Virus record (IMG/VR): IMGVR_UViG_3300031841_004375 | Coordinates: 1 to 30,769 of that record | Direction: 5' to 3' (one strand) | DNA: 30,769 nucleotides | From: a virus | Part shown: positions 12,502 to 19,496 of the stretch, piece by piece | How the letters are laid out: each line of letters begins with the position of its first letter | Position numbering within the stretch: position 1 is the stretch's first letter | Translations under genes and position numbers: made by a program | The notes under the pieces: model-generated | The model's input: only the letters and a program-made list of their open reading frames with translations | Databases searched by the model: none | What the model was told of the DNA's origin: nothing

Positions 12502-14863
12502 ATACAGTAGAACAATAAACGCACTGGAGTGGATGAACTGTTGTGAATACTCACAAGACCAATGGATCAAATACATACTGTGTATTAAGCATTATCTGGG
12601 TGAGGACGGCAGGGAGATAGCTAGGGAGTGGTCTGCTAGCGATCCAGAGAGGTTTACGGAATACGCCTTCAGGAAGGCATGGGATCACTCGGATGGGCGC
12701 AATAACGGCGAAGGTGCGCTATTTGGTGAGGCCAAGGCCAAAGGCTGGAGTCCTGTTGCCGAGTCCAAAATGACAGAAGCCCAAAGGGCGGCAATGGAGG
12801 AGTCAAAGCAGAAGGCCAAAGCCAGAATAAGAGAGTTGGAAGAAGAAAAAGCCAAGAAGTTTCAGGACGCACTAACAGCCTATGCCATGGCTGATCCAGC
12901 GACAGGGAAAGAGGGATACCTCACAAAAAAGCGTCTAGAGCTGCCGCCATGCTGCGAGGGTGTGAAATCAAATAGAGACGGATCACTGCTTCTTCCAGCA
13001 AAAAACCGAAAGGGCGACACTGTTGGTATCCAAGTTATAACTGGTACAGGAAAAAAATACATCTATGGAACCCAAAGCTATGGGTTTTTTGTCATTGGCA
13101 AGCTCGAGAGGGACTGCAAGGCTTGGCTGTGCGAAGGGTTCGCTACTGGACTTACTGGGTGGCGTGCTACAAACACTCCAGTAATCGTTTGTTTTACGGC
13201 GGATAACGTCAAAAACGTGGCAGATTCTCTGAGGGGTGATTTCGAGCTATCGGTACTGGCAGACAATGACAACGAAAAAACCAATAAAGGCTTGGAGGTT
13301 GCGCTTGCTACCGAACTCCCTTATTCGATGCCACGCTTTGAGCAGTACGGCGCAAAATCTGGGGATTGGGATGACTTGCGACAACTATCCAATATCGACG
13401 TAGTACGCAGAGAGATAAACGCTCAGCTAAAAAATAGCGAGGAAGACCTAACTCTCCCTGTTGATGTGAGCAAGGTAGATTTGCTTAACCCTCCTGACTT
13501 TGTGGGTGAGCTTGCCGACTGGATGGAAGCTAATGGACGCACAAACACTAAGCGGTTGTGCGTAATGGGTGCGCTTTATTCTGTTGGAGCTCTTGGTAGT
13601 CTGAGTCACTGCGATAGCGAAACGGGTGAGCCACTCAAGACAAACGTTTACGCATTTTGTATTGCGCCTTCTGGAACGGGTAAAGATACGGTTCTGGAAG
13701 GTGTTAACGAAGTGTTCCACATATCAGGTATGGGCGACGCTAACCAAGGCGAAACCATGTCATCACAGGAGATACAGCGGAACCTTTTTGATAGCCAGAT
13801 CGGCTCATATGTCATTGATGAAGTTGGGCAGGAGCTAAACTTAATCAACAAGAACGGCGGCCACAATGCTGGAATGGTTAAGCAGTTCACAGCTGGATTC
13901 ACCAAGGGTGATAAACGCTGGGGTGGACGGAAAACAGAGTTTAAGACATTCCTAGCTGCCAGAGACAAGCATATCGCCAAAATCAAGGCCGACCTAGAGG
14001 AGGGTTACGAAGGCGACGACCAGATAACAGAGGAGCGAGAGATATACCTAAAGGCTTTGCTTGAAGAATATCAATACGACAATGAAAACTACCTTGCTGC
14101 CAACTCATTCAATGGCGTGTCGCTAAATATGCTTGGTTTATCAACTCCAGAGAATTTTAACAAAATGGTTGACCACGAAAAAATTCAGGACGGTTTTTTC
14201 GGTCGAGCGTTTATTGCTGAGGAGTTCAATGACAACCCTAGATTCAAGAAGGGTTTCCGAAAGACGCCAATGACTGAAGACATGAAGATGGCATTAAAAG
14301 CGTTGACGTGCGGAGTTGAGACGGAAGCCAGATTCAAGGAAATTGGCATAAGGGCACCAAAGAAGCGCAAACCAGTAGGTACCTCTCCAGAGGCCGCGCA
14401 ATTAATGGAGGACATTAGCGAATACATTCATGGACTTGGTGAAGGTCTTCGAAAGCACGGCACTACTCCGCTATCTAGGCGAGCCTACGAGATGATTGAT
14501 AAGGTTAGCTTTATTTTGAGTCTATGCACTTCTTCCAGCAACACGTCCGTTAGGTATCGAACTGCAGAGCATGTTAGGTGGGCGTTTGCGTTTGTGCTAA
14601 ACGATATTCGAAATAAGGTTGAAATTGCCACCACTAACGCTTCTGTTGCTTTCGATGACAGGAGCGAGGCTGTGGTTAATGTGGTGCTCAAAACTGTTAA
14701 GCGAGGAAAGTCTCTAGCCATGTCTTGCGCCGAAATAAGGAGTTACAGTGACAATCGAAAATATGGCGCTGATGAAGTTAAAAAAGCGCTGGAAGAACTA
14801 GAGATGTCGGCTAAGATTAAGGTAACAAAGACAAAGCGCGGTACAAAAAAGTACTACAAGTGA
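12494..14863 (+). CDS. Toprim primase / DUF3987-type helicase with C-terminal winged helix
   Basis: A 789-residue protein; ATG 12494 with GGAG 7 bases upstream. Residues about 20-85 resemble a PriCT-like region (YAFRKAWDHSDGRNNGEGALF). A charged linker follows, then a Toprim fold with the catalytic Glu in WLCEGFATGLT (about 209-219) and the Asp pair in SVLADND (about 253). A DUF3987/VirE-like ATPase comes next: Walker A APSGTGKDT (about 391-399) and Walker B SYVIDEVGQE (about 438-447). The last 60 residues are a winged helix shared with the 10762-11214 protein. It probably primes and unwinds DNA at the phage origin. No N-terminal zinc ribbon is visible, unlike T7 gp4. Confidence 0.85.
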   Translation: MDRYSRTINALEWMNCCEYSQDQWIKYILCIKHYLGEDGREIAREWSASDPERFTEYAFRKAWDHSDGRNNGEGALFGEAKAKGWSPVAESKMTEAQRAAMEESKQKAKARIRELEEEKAKKFQDALTAYAMADPATGKEGYLTKKRLELPPCCEGVKSNRDGSLLLPAKNRKGDTVGIQVITGTGKKYIYGTQSYGFFVIGKLERDCKAWLCEGFATGLTGWRATNTPVIVCFTADNVKNVADSLRGDFELSVLADNDNEKTNKGLEVALATELPYSMPRFEQYGAKSGDWDDLRQLSNIDVVRREINAQLKNSEEDLTLPVDVSKVDLLNPPDFVGELADWMEANGRTNTKRLCVMGALYSVGALGSLSHCDSETGEPLKTNVYAFCIAPSGTGKDTVLEGVNEVFHISGMGDANQGETMSSQEIQRNLFDSQIGSYVIDEVGQELNLINKNGGHNAGMVKQFTAGFTKGDKRWGGRKTEFKTFLAARDKHIAKIKADLEEGYEGDDQITEEREIYLKALLEEYQYDNENYLAANSFNGVSLNMLGLSTPENFNKMVDHEKIQDGFFGRAFIAEEFNDNPRFKKGFRKTPMTEDMKMALKALTCGVETEARFKEIGIRAPKKRKPVGTSPEAAQLMEDISEYIHGLGEGLRKHGTTPLSRRAYEMIDKVSFILSLCTSSSNTSVRYRTAEHVRWAFAFVLNDIRNKVEIATTNASVAFDDRSEAVVNVVLKTVKRGKSLAMSCAEIRSYSDNRKYGADEVKKALEELEMSAKIKVTKTKRGTKKYYK

Positions 14864-14869
14864 GGAGTT

Positions 14870-15325
14870 ATGGATTACGGTAATTTTGTCTCGAACGAGA
14901 CAGATTCTAGATTGTTTGAAAGGATTTCATACTTCGATGGAGAGCATGAAGTCTTAATAAAGGATGATGCAATGATAACCTTCTTTGAAGGCGTTGATCC
15001 GATATTGGATTGTGAACCAATAGAGTCATTGTCGGAGAATAAGCGCATACTAATAGGTATGTTTAAAGAAGAATGCATAGATCATTCAAAGCACTATCCA
15101 GCCATTAAGCTGGAAAATATAAAATTTGATTATGACGGCGAAAGCGCTGTTTTTTTTTACGGAATTCCATTTAATATCAAGTATATAGACTTGCTTATAA
15201 GCATCAATCAGCCAGTCCTGTTGATGCCATCAAAAAACGGCAAATCTTTAGTGTTTTACACGCCGAATATGGGCATTTTTGGAAAAATAATGTCAATGTC
15301 ACCAACAAGGGAGAATAGGCAATGA
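14870..15325 (+). CDS. Hypothetical protein (151 aa)
   Basis: ATG 14870 follows TGAGGAG, six bases after the primase stop. The product is acidic in its first half, with hydrophobic stretches (SAVFFYGIPFNIKYIDLLI, QPVLLMPSKNGKSLVFY) typical of a compact alpha/beta fold; there is no membrane helix. The family is not recognised. Its stop is fused to the start of the hexad-repeat gene (ATGA), so it belongs to the same coupled series and is expressed with the Sak4-like ATPase. Confidence 0.6.
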   Translation: MDYGNFVSNETDSRLFERISYFDGEHEVLIKDDAMITFFEGVDPILDCEPIESLSENKRILIGMFKEECIDHSKHYPAIKLENIKFDYDGESAVFFYGIPFNIKYIDLLISINQPVLLMPSKNGKSLVFYTPNMGIFGKIMSMSPTRENRQ

Positions 15326-16173
15326 ACTTTGAAGTTAACGAAAAAGGTGGCTGGATAATCCCAAGTGGCACCGAAATGCCAAGCAATACCAAAATACCAT
15401 ATCACTCCTCTGTAGGTAATAATTGCAAATTTGGTGATTGCTGCGAATTTGGTGATGCCTGCAAATTTGGTGATTGCTGCGAATTTGGTGATGCCTGCAA
15501 ATTTGGTAGGTTATGCAAGCTTGGTTATTACTGCAAATTTGGTGATTACTGCAAATTTGGCGATGATTGCGAATTTGGTGGTAACTGCAAGCTTGGCAAT
15601 TACTGCGAACTTGGTAATGCCTGCGAATTTGGCAGGCTCTGCAAATTTGGCAGGTACTGCAAATTTGGTAATGACTGCAAATTTGGCATGTTCTGCGAAC
15701 TTGGCAATGCCTGCGAACTTAGTGATGCCTGCGAACTTGGTAATGGCTGCAAGCTTGGTTATTACTGCAATTTTGGTGATTACTGCAGGTTTGGTGATGA
15801 TTGCAAATTTGGCAATAGATGTGAACTTGGTAATGGCTGCGAACTTGGTGATGGCTGCGAACTTGGTGATGGCTGCGGATTTGGTAGTTACTGCAATTTT
15901 GGTGATGCCTGTGAGTTTGGCAATAGTTGCGAATTTGGTAATGACTGCAAAATAAATGAGGTAGCCGTTAAATATTTTATGCAAGCAAATAATATTGACG
16001 GTTCTGGCAGAGAATTAAAATTTATCTATGATGGAAATTATGTCTATATTGAGGCAGGGTGCTTTTTTGGCAAAAGTGAAGAATTTTTAGAAAAGGCCAA
16101 TAGCGAAGGAAAAATGGTCTACGCTAATATCATTAAGGTGATTAGCGAAGAAATCAAGAGGATGCAAAAATGA
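15322..16173 (+). CDS. Cys-rich hexapeptide-repeat protein 1 (29 repeats)
   Basis: A 283-residue protein starting at the ATGA junction. Residues 1-34 are a conserved head (MNFEVNEKGGWIIPSGTEMP). Residues 35-208 are 29 uninterrupted hexads C-[KE]-[FL]-G-[DN]-x, and the last 75 residues are a conserved tail (CKINEVAVKYFMQANN ... KSEEFLEKANSEGK). Read as [FL]-G-x2-C-x, the unit fits the [LIV]-[GAED]-x2-[STAV]-x rule of left-handed parallel beta-helices, giving about 9.7 coils with Cys stacked in the small inward position and Lys/Glu outside. No acyltransferase catalytic His loop is present. It has no signal peptide, so it is probably cytoplasmic with reduced Cys. Together with its paralog it brackets the Sak4-like gene. 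Its function is unknown; DNA mimicry, metal binding or scaffolding are guesses. Confidence 0.85.
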   Translation: MNFEVNEKGGWIIPSGTEMPSNTKIPYHSSVGNNCKFGDCCEFGDACKFGDCCEFGDACKFGRLCKLGYYCKFGDYCKFGDDCEFGGNCKLGNYCELGNACEFGRLCKFGRYCKFGNDCKFGMFCELGNACELSDACELGNGCKLGYYCNFGDYCRFGDDCKFGNRCELGNGCELGDGCELGDGCGFGSYCNFGDACEFGNSCEFGNDCKINEVAVKYFMQANNIDGSGRELKFIYDGNYVYIEAGCFFGKSEEFLEKANSEGKMVYANIIKVISEEIKRMQK

Positions 16174-17009
16174 GTCTATTATCACAATGCCAAAATCTGT
16201 CAGAAATAAAGCCATCTGCTCCAATATTGATGCTTGTTGGCGAGCCTGCCGTAGGAAAAACTTTGCTGGGTGCAACATTTCCAAAGCCATTAATTGTTAG
16301 GCTGGAAGATGGAAAGGAAACGCTTGTTAATGAGTGCGGCGACCTAGGATTAAGCGATATATGTATATCGCCAATCATTGACAGGGAAGAGCAGTTGATG
16401 GAATTACTAAGAGAGGTTGCAAAATCTGACTTTAAAACAGTCGTGTTTGATTCTGTTACATCGCTTAATGAAAAGATTTTGTGTAATGAAGTTCTTTGGG
16501 CTGATCAAGACCTTATAGCAAAAGGCAAGACTCCAACCATGAAAAACGTTCACGGAGGGTTTGGTGCTGGCGAAAAAATGCTCAAAGAAAAACACGTAAA
16601 CTTTCTGAAGGTATGCAACATCCTTAGGGGGCGCGGCATAGGCATTGTGTTTATTTGTCATTACGAGACTCGAAAAGTTGATGAAATTTCACATGATCCA
16701 TATGTGAAGGGTTCTATGCAGCTTCCGGCAGAAAAGTTGTGCAATGTCACTGCGCTGTATAAAAATGCCTGTGATGCTATCGGATTTATGCACAAGGAAA
16801 TGTTTGTTAGTGGTGCAGAAACAGAAGGGAAGTTTAAGAAAGCTGGAAGGGTAAGCGGATCCGGCAGCGTGTTTATTGAGTTTAATAATGACATAGCCTT
16901 TGATTGCAAGAGTCGCGGATACAGCTTTCCCGATAAGATTTTCATAGAAAAAGGTAAAAACCCGATACTTGAATACATTAAGTTTTATAACGAGGATCTT
17001 AACCAATGA
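16170..17009 (+). CDS. Sak4-like RecA-fold ATPase (single-strand annealing/recombination)
   Basis: A 279-residue protein at an ATGA junction. It has Walker A VGEPAVGKT (residues about 26-34), Walker B TVVFDSV (about 90-96) and a FICHYE segment (about 165) typical of the phage AAA_24/Sak4 group: short RecA-core ATPases that work with an SSB to anneal or exchange strands. The following MQLPAEKL and RGYSFPDKI segments also suit this group. The SSB-like gene is two genes downstream, as in known Sak4 modules. It is flanked by the two hexad-repeat genes through four-base overlaps on both sides. Alternative: a generic phage nucleotide-binding protein. Confidence 0.8.
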   Translation: MSLLSQCQNLSEIKPSAPILMLVGEPAVGKTLLGATFPKPLIVRLEDGKETLVNECGDLGLSDICISPIIDREEQLMELLREVAKSDFKTVVFDSVTSLNEKILCNEVLWADQDLIAKGKTPTMKNVHGGFGAGEKMLKEKHVNFLKVCNILRGRGIGIVFICHYETRKVDEISHDPYVKGSMQLPAEKLCNVTALYKNACDAIGFMHKEMFVSGAETEGKFKKAGRVSGSGSVFIEFNNDIAFDCKSRGYSFPDKIFIEKGKNPILEYIKFYNEDLNQ

Positions 17010-17641
17010 ACTTTGAAGTTAATGAAAAGGGTGGCTGGATAATCCCAAGTGGCACCGAAATGCCAAGCTTTTCGGTTATAGGCAATAACTGCGAATTCGG
17101 CAATGGCTGTAAGTTTGGTTATGGCTGCGAATTTGGTAATGACTGCGAATTTGGCAATTACTGTGATTTCGGCAATGGATGCAAGTTTGGTGATGACTGC
17201 GAATTTGGTGGTAACTGCGAATTTGGTGATGATTGCAAGTTTGGTTGTGATTGCATATTTGGTCATGGGTGCGAACTTGGCAGGTTCTGCAGTTTTGGTG
17301 ATAAATGCGAATTTGTTGATGATTGCGGTATTGGCAGGCTCTGCGAATTTGGTGATAGTTGCAAATTTGGTTATTGCTGTAAATTTGGTTATGGCTGCGA
17401 ATTTGGTAATGGCTGCAAAATAAATGAGATAGCCGTTAAGTATTTTATGCAAGCAAATAATGTTGATGGATCGGGTAGAGAATTAAAATTTATCTATGAT
17501 GGAAATTATGTCTATATTGAGGCAGGGTGCTTTTTTGGCAAAAGTGAAGAATTTTTAGAGAAGGCCAGTAGCGAAGGGAAGAATATGTACTATCATGTAG
17601 TTAGTTCAATCGTAAAATCAATCGAGGAGAATGCGCAATGA
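17006..17641 (+). CDS. Cys-rich hexapeptide-repeat protein 2 (18 repeats)
   Basis: A 211-residue paralog of the 15322-16173 product. It has the same 21-residue head, 18 hexads C-x-[FL]-G-x-x at residues 29-136 (about six beta-helix coils), and the same 75-residue tail. Some hexads are degenerate (CEFVDD, CGIGRL), while the tail is nearly unchanged. That suggests the repeat number and sequence drift while the head and tail are selected or homogenised. It starts inside the Sak4-like stop and ends inside the start of the SSB-like gene, so it should be made in a fixed ratio with both. Confidence 0.85.
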   Translation: MNFEVNEKGGWIIPSGTEMPSFSVIGNNCEFGNGCKFGYGCEFGNDCEFGNYCDFGNGCKFGDDCEFGGNCEFGDDCKFGCDCIFGHGCELGRFCSFGDKCEFVDDCGIGRLCEFGDSCKFGYCCKFGYGCEFGNGCKINEIAVKYFMQANNVDGSGRELKFIYDGNYVYIEAGCFFGKSEEFLEKASSEGKNMYYHVVSSIVKSIEENAQ

Positions 17642-18219
17642 CAAACTTATGGGCACAACAGGCAACAGATTCATTCGAAACAGATTCGACCGACAGTGTG
17701 TTTTTGAGTGGATCGGAGTTTCTGGCAAATATTGAAAAAATTTCATGGGAAGAGGTAAGAGCAGATTATCAAAAAGACCAAGGCGAAAAGCTAATTAATG
17801 TGCAGTTTCGTAACTGCGGCCAGCATTACAACAATCTAGTTCAATTCATGAAACTTAAAGTGATGTCCCCTAAGCAGGGGGCGGCTGAGCGTGCGGTAAA
17901 GTTTCTTTGTGCAATCGACGGCGCAACAGGTGCGGGAATCATGGGAAGCGGGCAGGCACCCACAAACGAGCAACTACAAGCTTGCATAGGTAAGCCGCTA
18001 ATCTACAAGTTGGATACGTGGAATATGAACGGCAACGAGGGCAACCACGTTAACGGTATTCGCACGTACATGGGAGAGGAGCCTCCAAAACCAACCAAGC
18101 GCCCAAAACGTGAACAGACGCAACAACAGTTTACTCCGCCACCGCCTGCCTCGCCATTTGGTGCTCCTCAAGCTCCAGTGCAGAGCTCTGATATGGGGGA
18201 TGACATCCCTTTTAGCTAA
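17638..18219 (+). CDS. SSB-like single-stranded DNA-binding protein
   Basis: A 193-residue protein. The N-terminal ~145 residues form a mixed fold (VQFRNCGQHYNNLVQFMKL, GKPLIYKLDTWNMNGNEGNHVNGIRTYMGE) compatible with phage OB-fold SSB/DUF669-type proteins. A Pro/Gln-rich flexible linker (FTPPPPASPFGAPQAP) leads to the acidic tip DMGDDIPFS. The DDIPF tip is the protein-docking tail of bacterial SSBs; here one Ser follows it. It probably coats ssDNA during phage replication and recruits the Sak4-like ATPase or helicase. It is coupled to the hexad-repeat gene by ATGA, and a hairpin (GTGCC/GGCAC, 18222-18252) follows the stop. Confidence 0.75.
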   Translation: MTNLWAQQATDSFETDSTDSVFLSGSEFLANIEKISWEEVRADYQKDQGEKLINVQFRNCGQHYNNLVQFMKLKVMSPKQGAAERAVKFLCAIDGATGAGIMGSGQAPTNEQLQACIGKPLIYKLDTWNMNGNEGNHVNGIRTYMGEEPPKPTKRPKREQTQQQFTPPPPASPFGAPQAPVQSSDMGDDIPFS

Positions 18220-18273
18220 GTGCCGTTTTGAGTTACAGTGAGTTCCGGCACGAAAAAATAGGAGCTCATGCTA

Positions 18274-18702
18274 ATGTCTCAAAAAAAATGTTTTAAATGC
18301 GGGGCTGAAAAGCCCCTAAGTGAATTTTACAAGCACAAAGGTATGGCGGATGGGCGTTTAAACAAATGCAAAGAATGTGCAAAAAAAGATTCGACAAAAA
18401 GAAGGTGGAATAAAATAGAGGAGGCAAGGGAATACGATAGAAAAAGAGGGAACAGACAAGGATACAAATACATAAAGGAGTACAGGGAAAAGTACCCCAA
18501 AAAGTACAAAGCTCACCGTTTTATAAACAACGGAATAAAAAGCGGACTATTAAATCCTGAGCCTTGTTGCGTTTGCGGAACCAAAGAAAATTTGGTAGCC
18601 CATCACGATGATTACAATAAGCCCCTAGAAATAAGATGGATGTGTCAAGCGCATCACAAGCAATGGCATAGGGATAACGGGGAGGGGTTAAACCCAACAT
18701 GA
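18274..18702 (+). CDS. HNH/zinc-finger endonuclease-like protein
   Basis: A 142-residue protein. ATG 18274 is 9 bases after GGAG; ATG 18268 is too close to it. The N-terminal CFKCGAEKPLSEFYKHKGMADG, followed by NKCKECAK, is a zinc ribbon widespread in phage HNH proteins. The C-terminal region holds CCVCGTKENLVAHHDDYNKPLEIRWMCQAHHKQWH, with the HH, the asparagine-replacing Asp/Lys segment and the second CxxH zinc pair. It is either a homing HNH nuclease or a nicking enzyme of the operon. It interrupts the otherwise coupled replication genes, and its end is fused to the small zinc-ribbon gene. Confidence 0.75.
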   Translation: MSQKKCFKCGAEKPLSEFYKHKGMADGRLNKCKECAKKDSTKRRWNKIEEAREYDRKRGNRQGYKYIKEYREKYPKKYKAHRFINNGIKSGLLNPEPCCVCGTKENLVAHHDDYNKPLEIRWMCQAHHKQWHRDNGEGLNPT

Positions 18703-18839
18703 AAAAGTGCCCAAATTGCAGCAATGTTAATTTGGTTAGGTACGGATCCGTCCGTGCCTACTACTGCACACATTGCAATAGATACATAAAATTGCCAGCA
18801 ATCGATAGGAAGCAAAAGAATGTCAAAAAGCCTTTTTGA
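18699..18839 (+). CDS. Small zinc-ribbon protein (46 aa)
   Basis: A short gene starting at an ATGA overlap with the HNH gene. The product MKKCPNCSNVNL ... YYCTHCNRYIKLP has two CxxC knuckles 16 residues apart, the layout of a zinc ribbon as in transposase-associated InsA-type and transcription-factor ribbons, followed by a basic tail. Its last 20 bases overlap the start of the Gp157-like gene. Probable nucleic-acid-binding accessory; the function is unknown. Confidence 0.7.
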   Translation: MKKCPNCSNVNLVRYGSVRAYYCTHCNRYIKLPAIDRKQKNVKKPF

Positions 18840-19311
18840 ATTAAGTGAAGAATTGTTAGCTGTTGCCAAGCAGCTGGAAGATTTAGATGATCCGAAAGCG
18901 GTAAAAGACACACTAGAAGAATACAAGGCTCCTGTGGCCGAAAAAATCAAAAGCATGGCAATTCTGTATAAGTCGCTAGAGGGAGAAATAGATGTATTTA
19001 AGCAACATAAAGCTTCAGTGGATGCCAGAATAAAACTAAAAGAAAAGGCGTCAGGAAGACTAAAGAATTACATATTAGAAAGCGTTATAAAGACAGGCGT
19101 CACAATTGACTGCCCAGAGGTTCAGGTTAAAACCAGAAGCAAGGCTCCAAGGCTGGGGGCTGTAACAGCAAACATAGAAGATCTTCCGGCCGATTGCATT
19201 AAGAGGCAAGCTCCCTCTATAGATGCAAGAGCGCTATTGGCTAGAGCAAAACAAGATCCAATCAAAGGGGTTGAGGTTATCAGAGGCGAAAAGTCGGTGA
19301 CAATAAAATGA
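18820..19311 (+). CDS. Siphovirus Gp157-like protein
   Basis: A 163-residue protein; ATG 18820 with AGGAAG upstream. The first ~90 residues are a long coiled coil (LSEELLAVAKQLEDLDDPKA ... KEKASGRLKNYILESVI), followed by a compact domain with VQVKTRSKAPRLG and a C-terminal GVEVIRGEKSVTIK strand. This is the Gp157 layout (helical N-terminus, then a beta domain ending in a short RGE-x-S-[VL]-x-I strand), a family found beside Sak/SSB/helicase genes in phage replication modules. The exact biochemical role is not established; recombination accessory is the usual inference from context. Confidence 0.75.
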   Translation: MSKSLFELSEELLAVAKQLEDLDDPKAVKDTLEEYKAPVAEKIKSMAILYKSLEGEIDVFKQHKASVDARIKLKEKASGRLKNYILESVIKTGVTIDCPEVQVKTRSKAPRLGAVTANIEDLPADCIKRQAPSIDARALLARAKQDPIKGVEVIRGEKSVTIK

Positions 19312-19496
19312 CGGCAAAAAGGTTCGCGTCAAAATCAGAAATAAAAGATGTCGAATGCCCAAGGGAGCGCCAGAAAATAATAGATAGGCATGTAGAAAAA
19401 TATCTAGCTAATGGCGGAAAAGTAACAAAATACGACACCAGAGTGTGGCAACAACACGAAAGGGATAAGTGGGAGTATGGAAAAATTAAATCTTAG
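19308..19496 (+). CDS. Small basic hypothetical protein (62 aa)
   Basis: It begins at an ATGA junction with the Gp157-like gene and overlaps the helicase start by 20 bases. The product is Lys/Arg-rich and probably helical (ERQKIIDRHVEKYLANGGKV, then WQQHERDKWEYGKIKS). No motif is recognised. Its position, wedged between two replication genes by overlaps on both sides, argues that it is expressed. Confidence 0.6.
   Translation: MTAKRFASKSEIKDVECPRERQKIIDRHVEKYLANGGKVTKYDTRVWQQHERDKWEYGKIKS

Larger units (their letters stand above)
15322..17580 (+). repeat. Long direct repeats bracketing the Sak4-like gene
   Basis: The two hexad-repeat genes share near-identical DNA at both ends: 15322-15384 versus 17006-17068 (63 bases, two differences) and about 15946-16112 versus 17414-17580 (few differences, including an identical 83-base run at 16009-16091 and 17477-17559). 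Between these ends, the 18-base units (about TGC-RAR-TTT-GGT-RAT-NNN) differ in number (29 versus 18). The copies are direct, so recombination between them would delete the ATPase gene. Confidence 0.85.

Noticed and set aside
15418-15955. CRISPR-like array in the regular 18-base repeats
   Set aside because: Units are contiguous, with no spacers of constant length, and they encode an in-frame protein. No cas gene is present.
15431-15984. Long open frames overlapping the hexad-repeat genes (plus-frame NLVMAANLV-type and minus-frame TKFAAITKFA-type repeats; likewise 16985-17452)
   Set aside because: They are by-products of the 18-base repeat, which is open in several frames. They have no ribosome sites, and the true frame has ATGA junctions on both sides and conserved head and tail.
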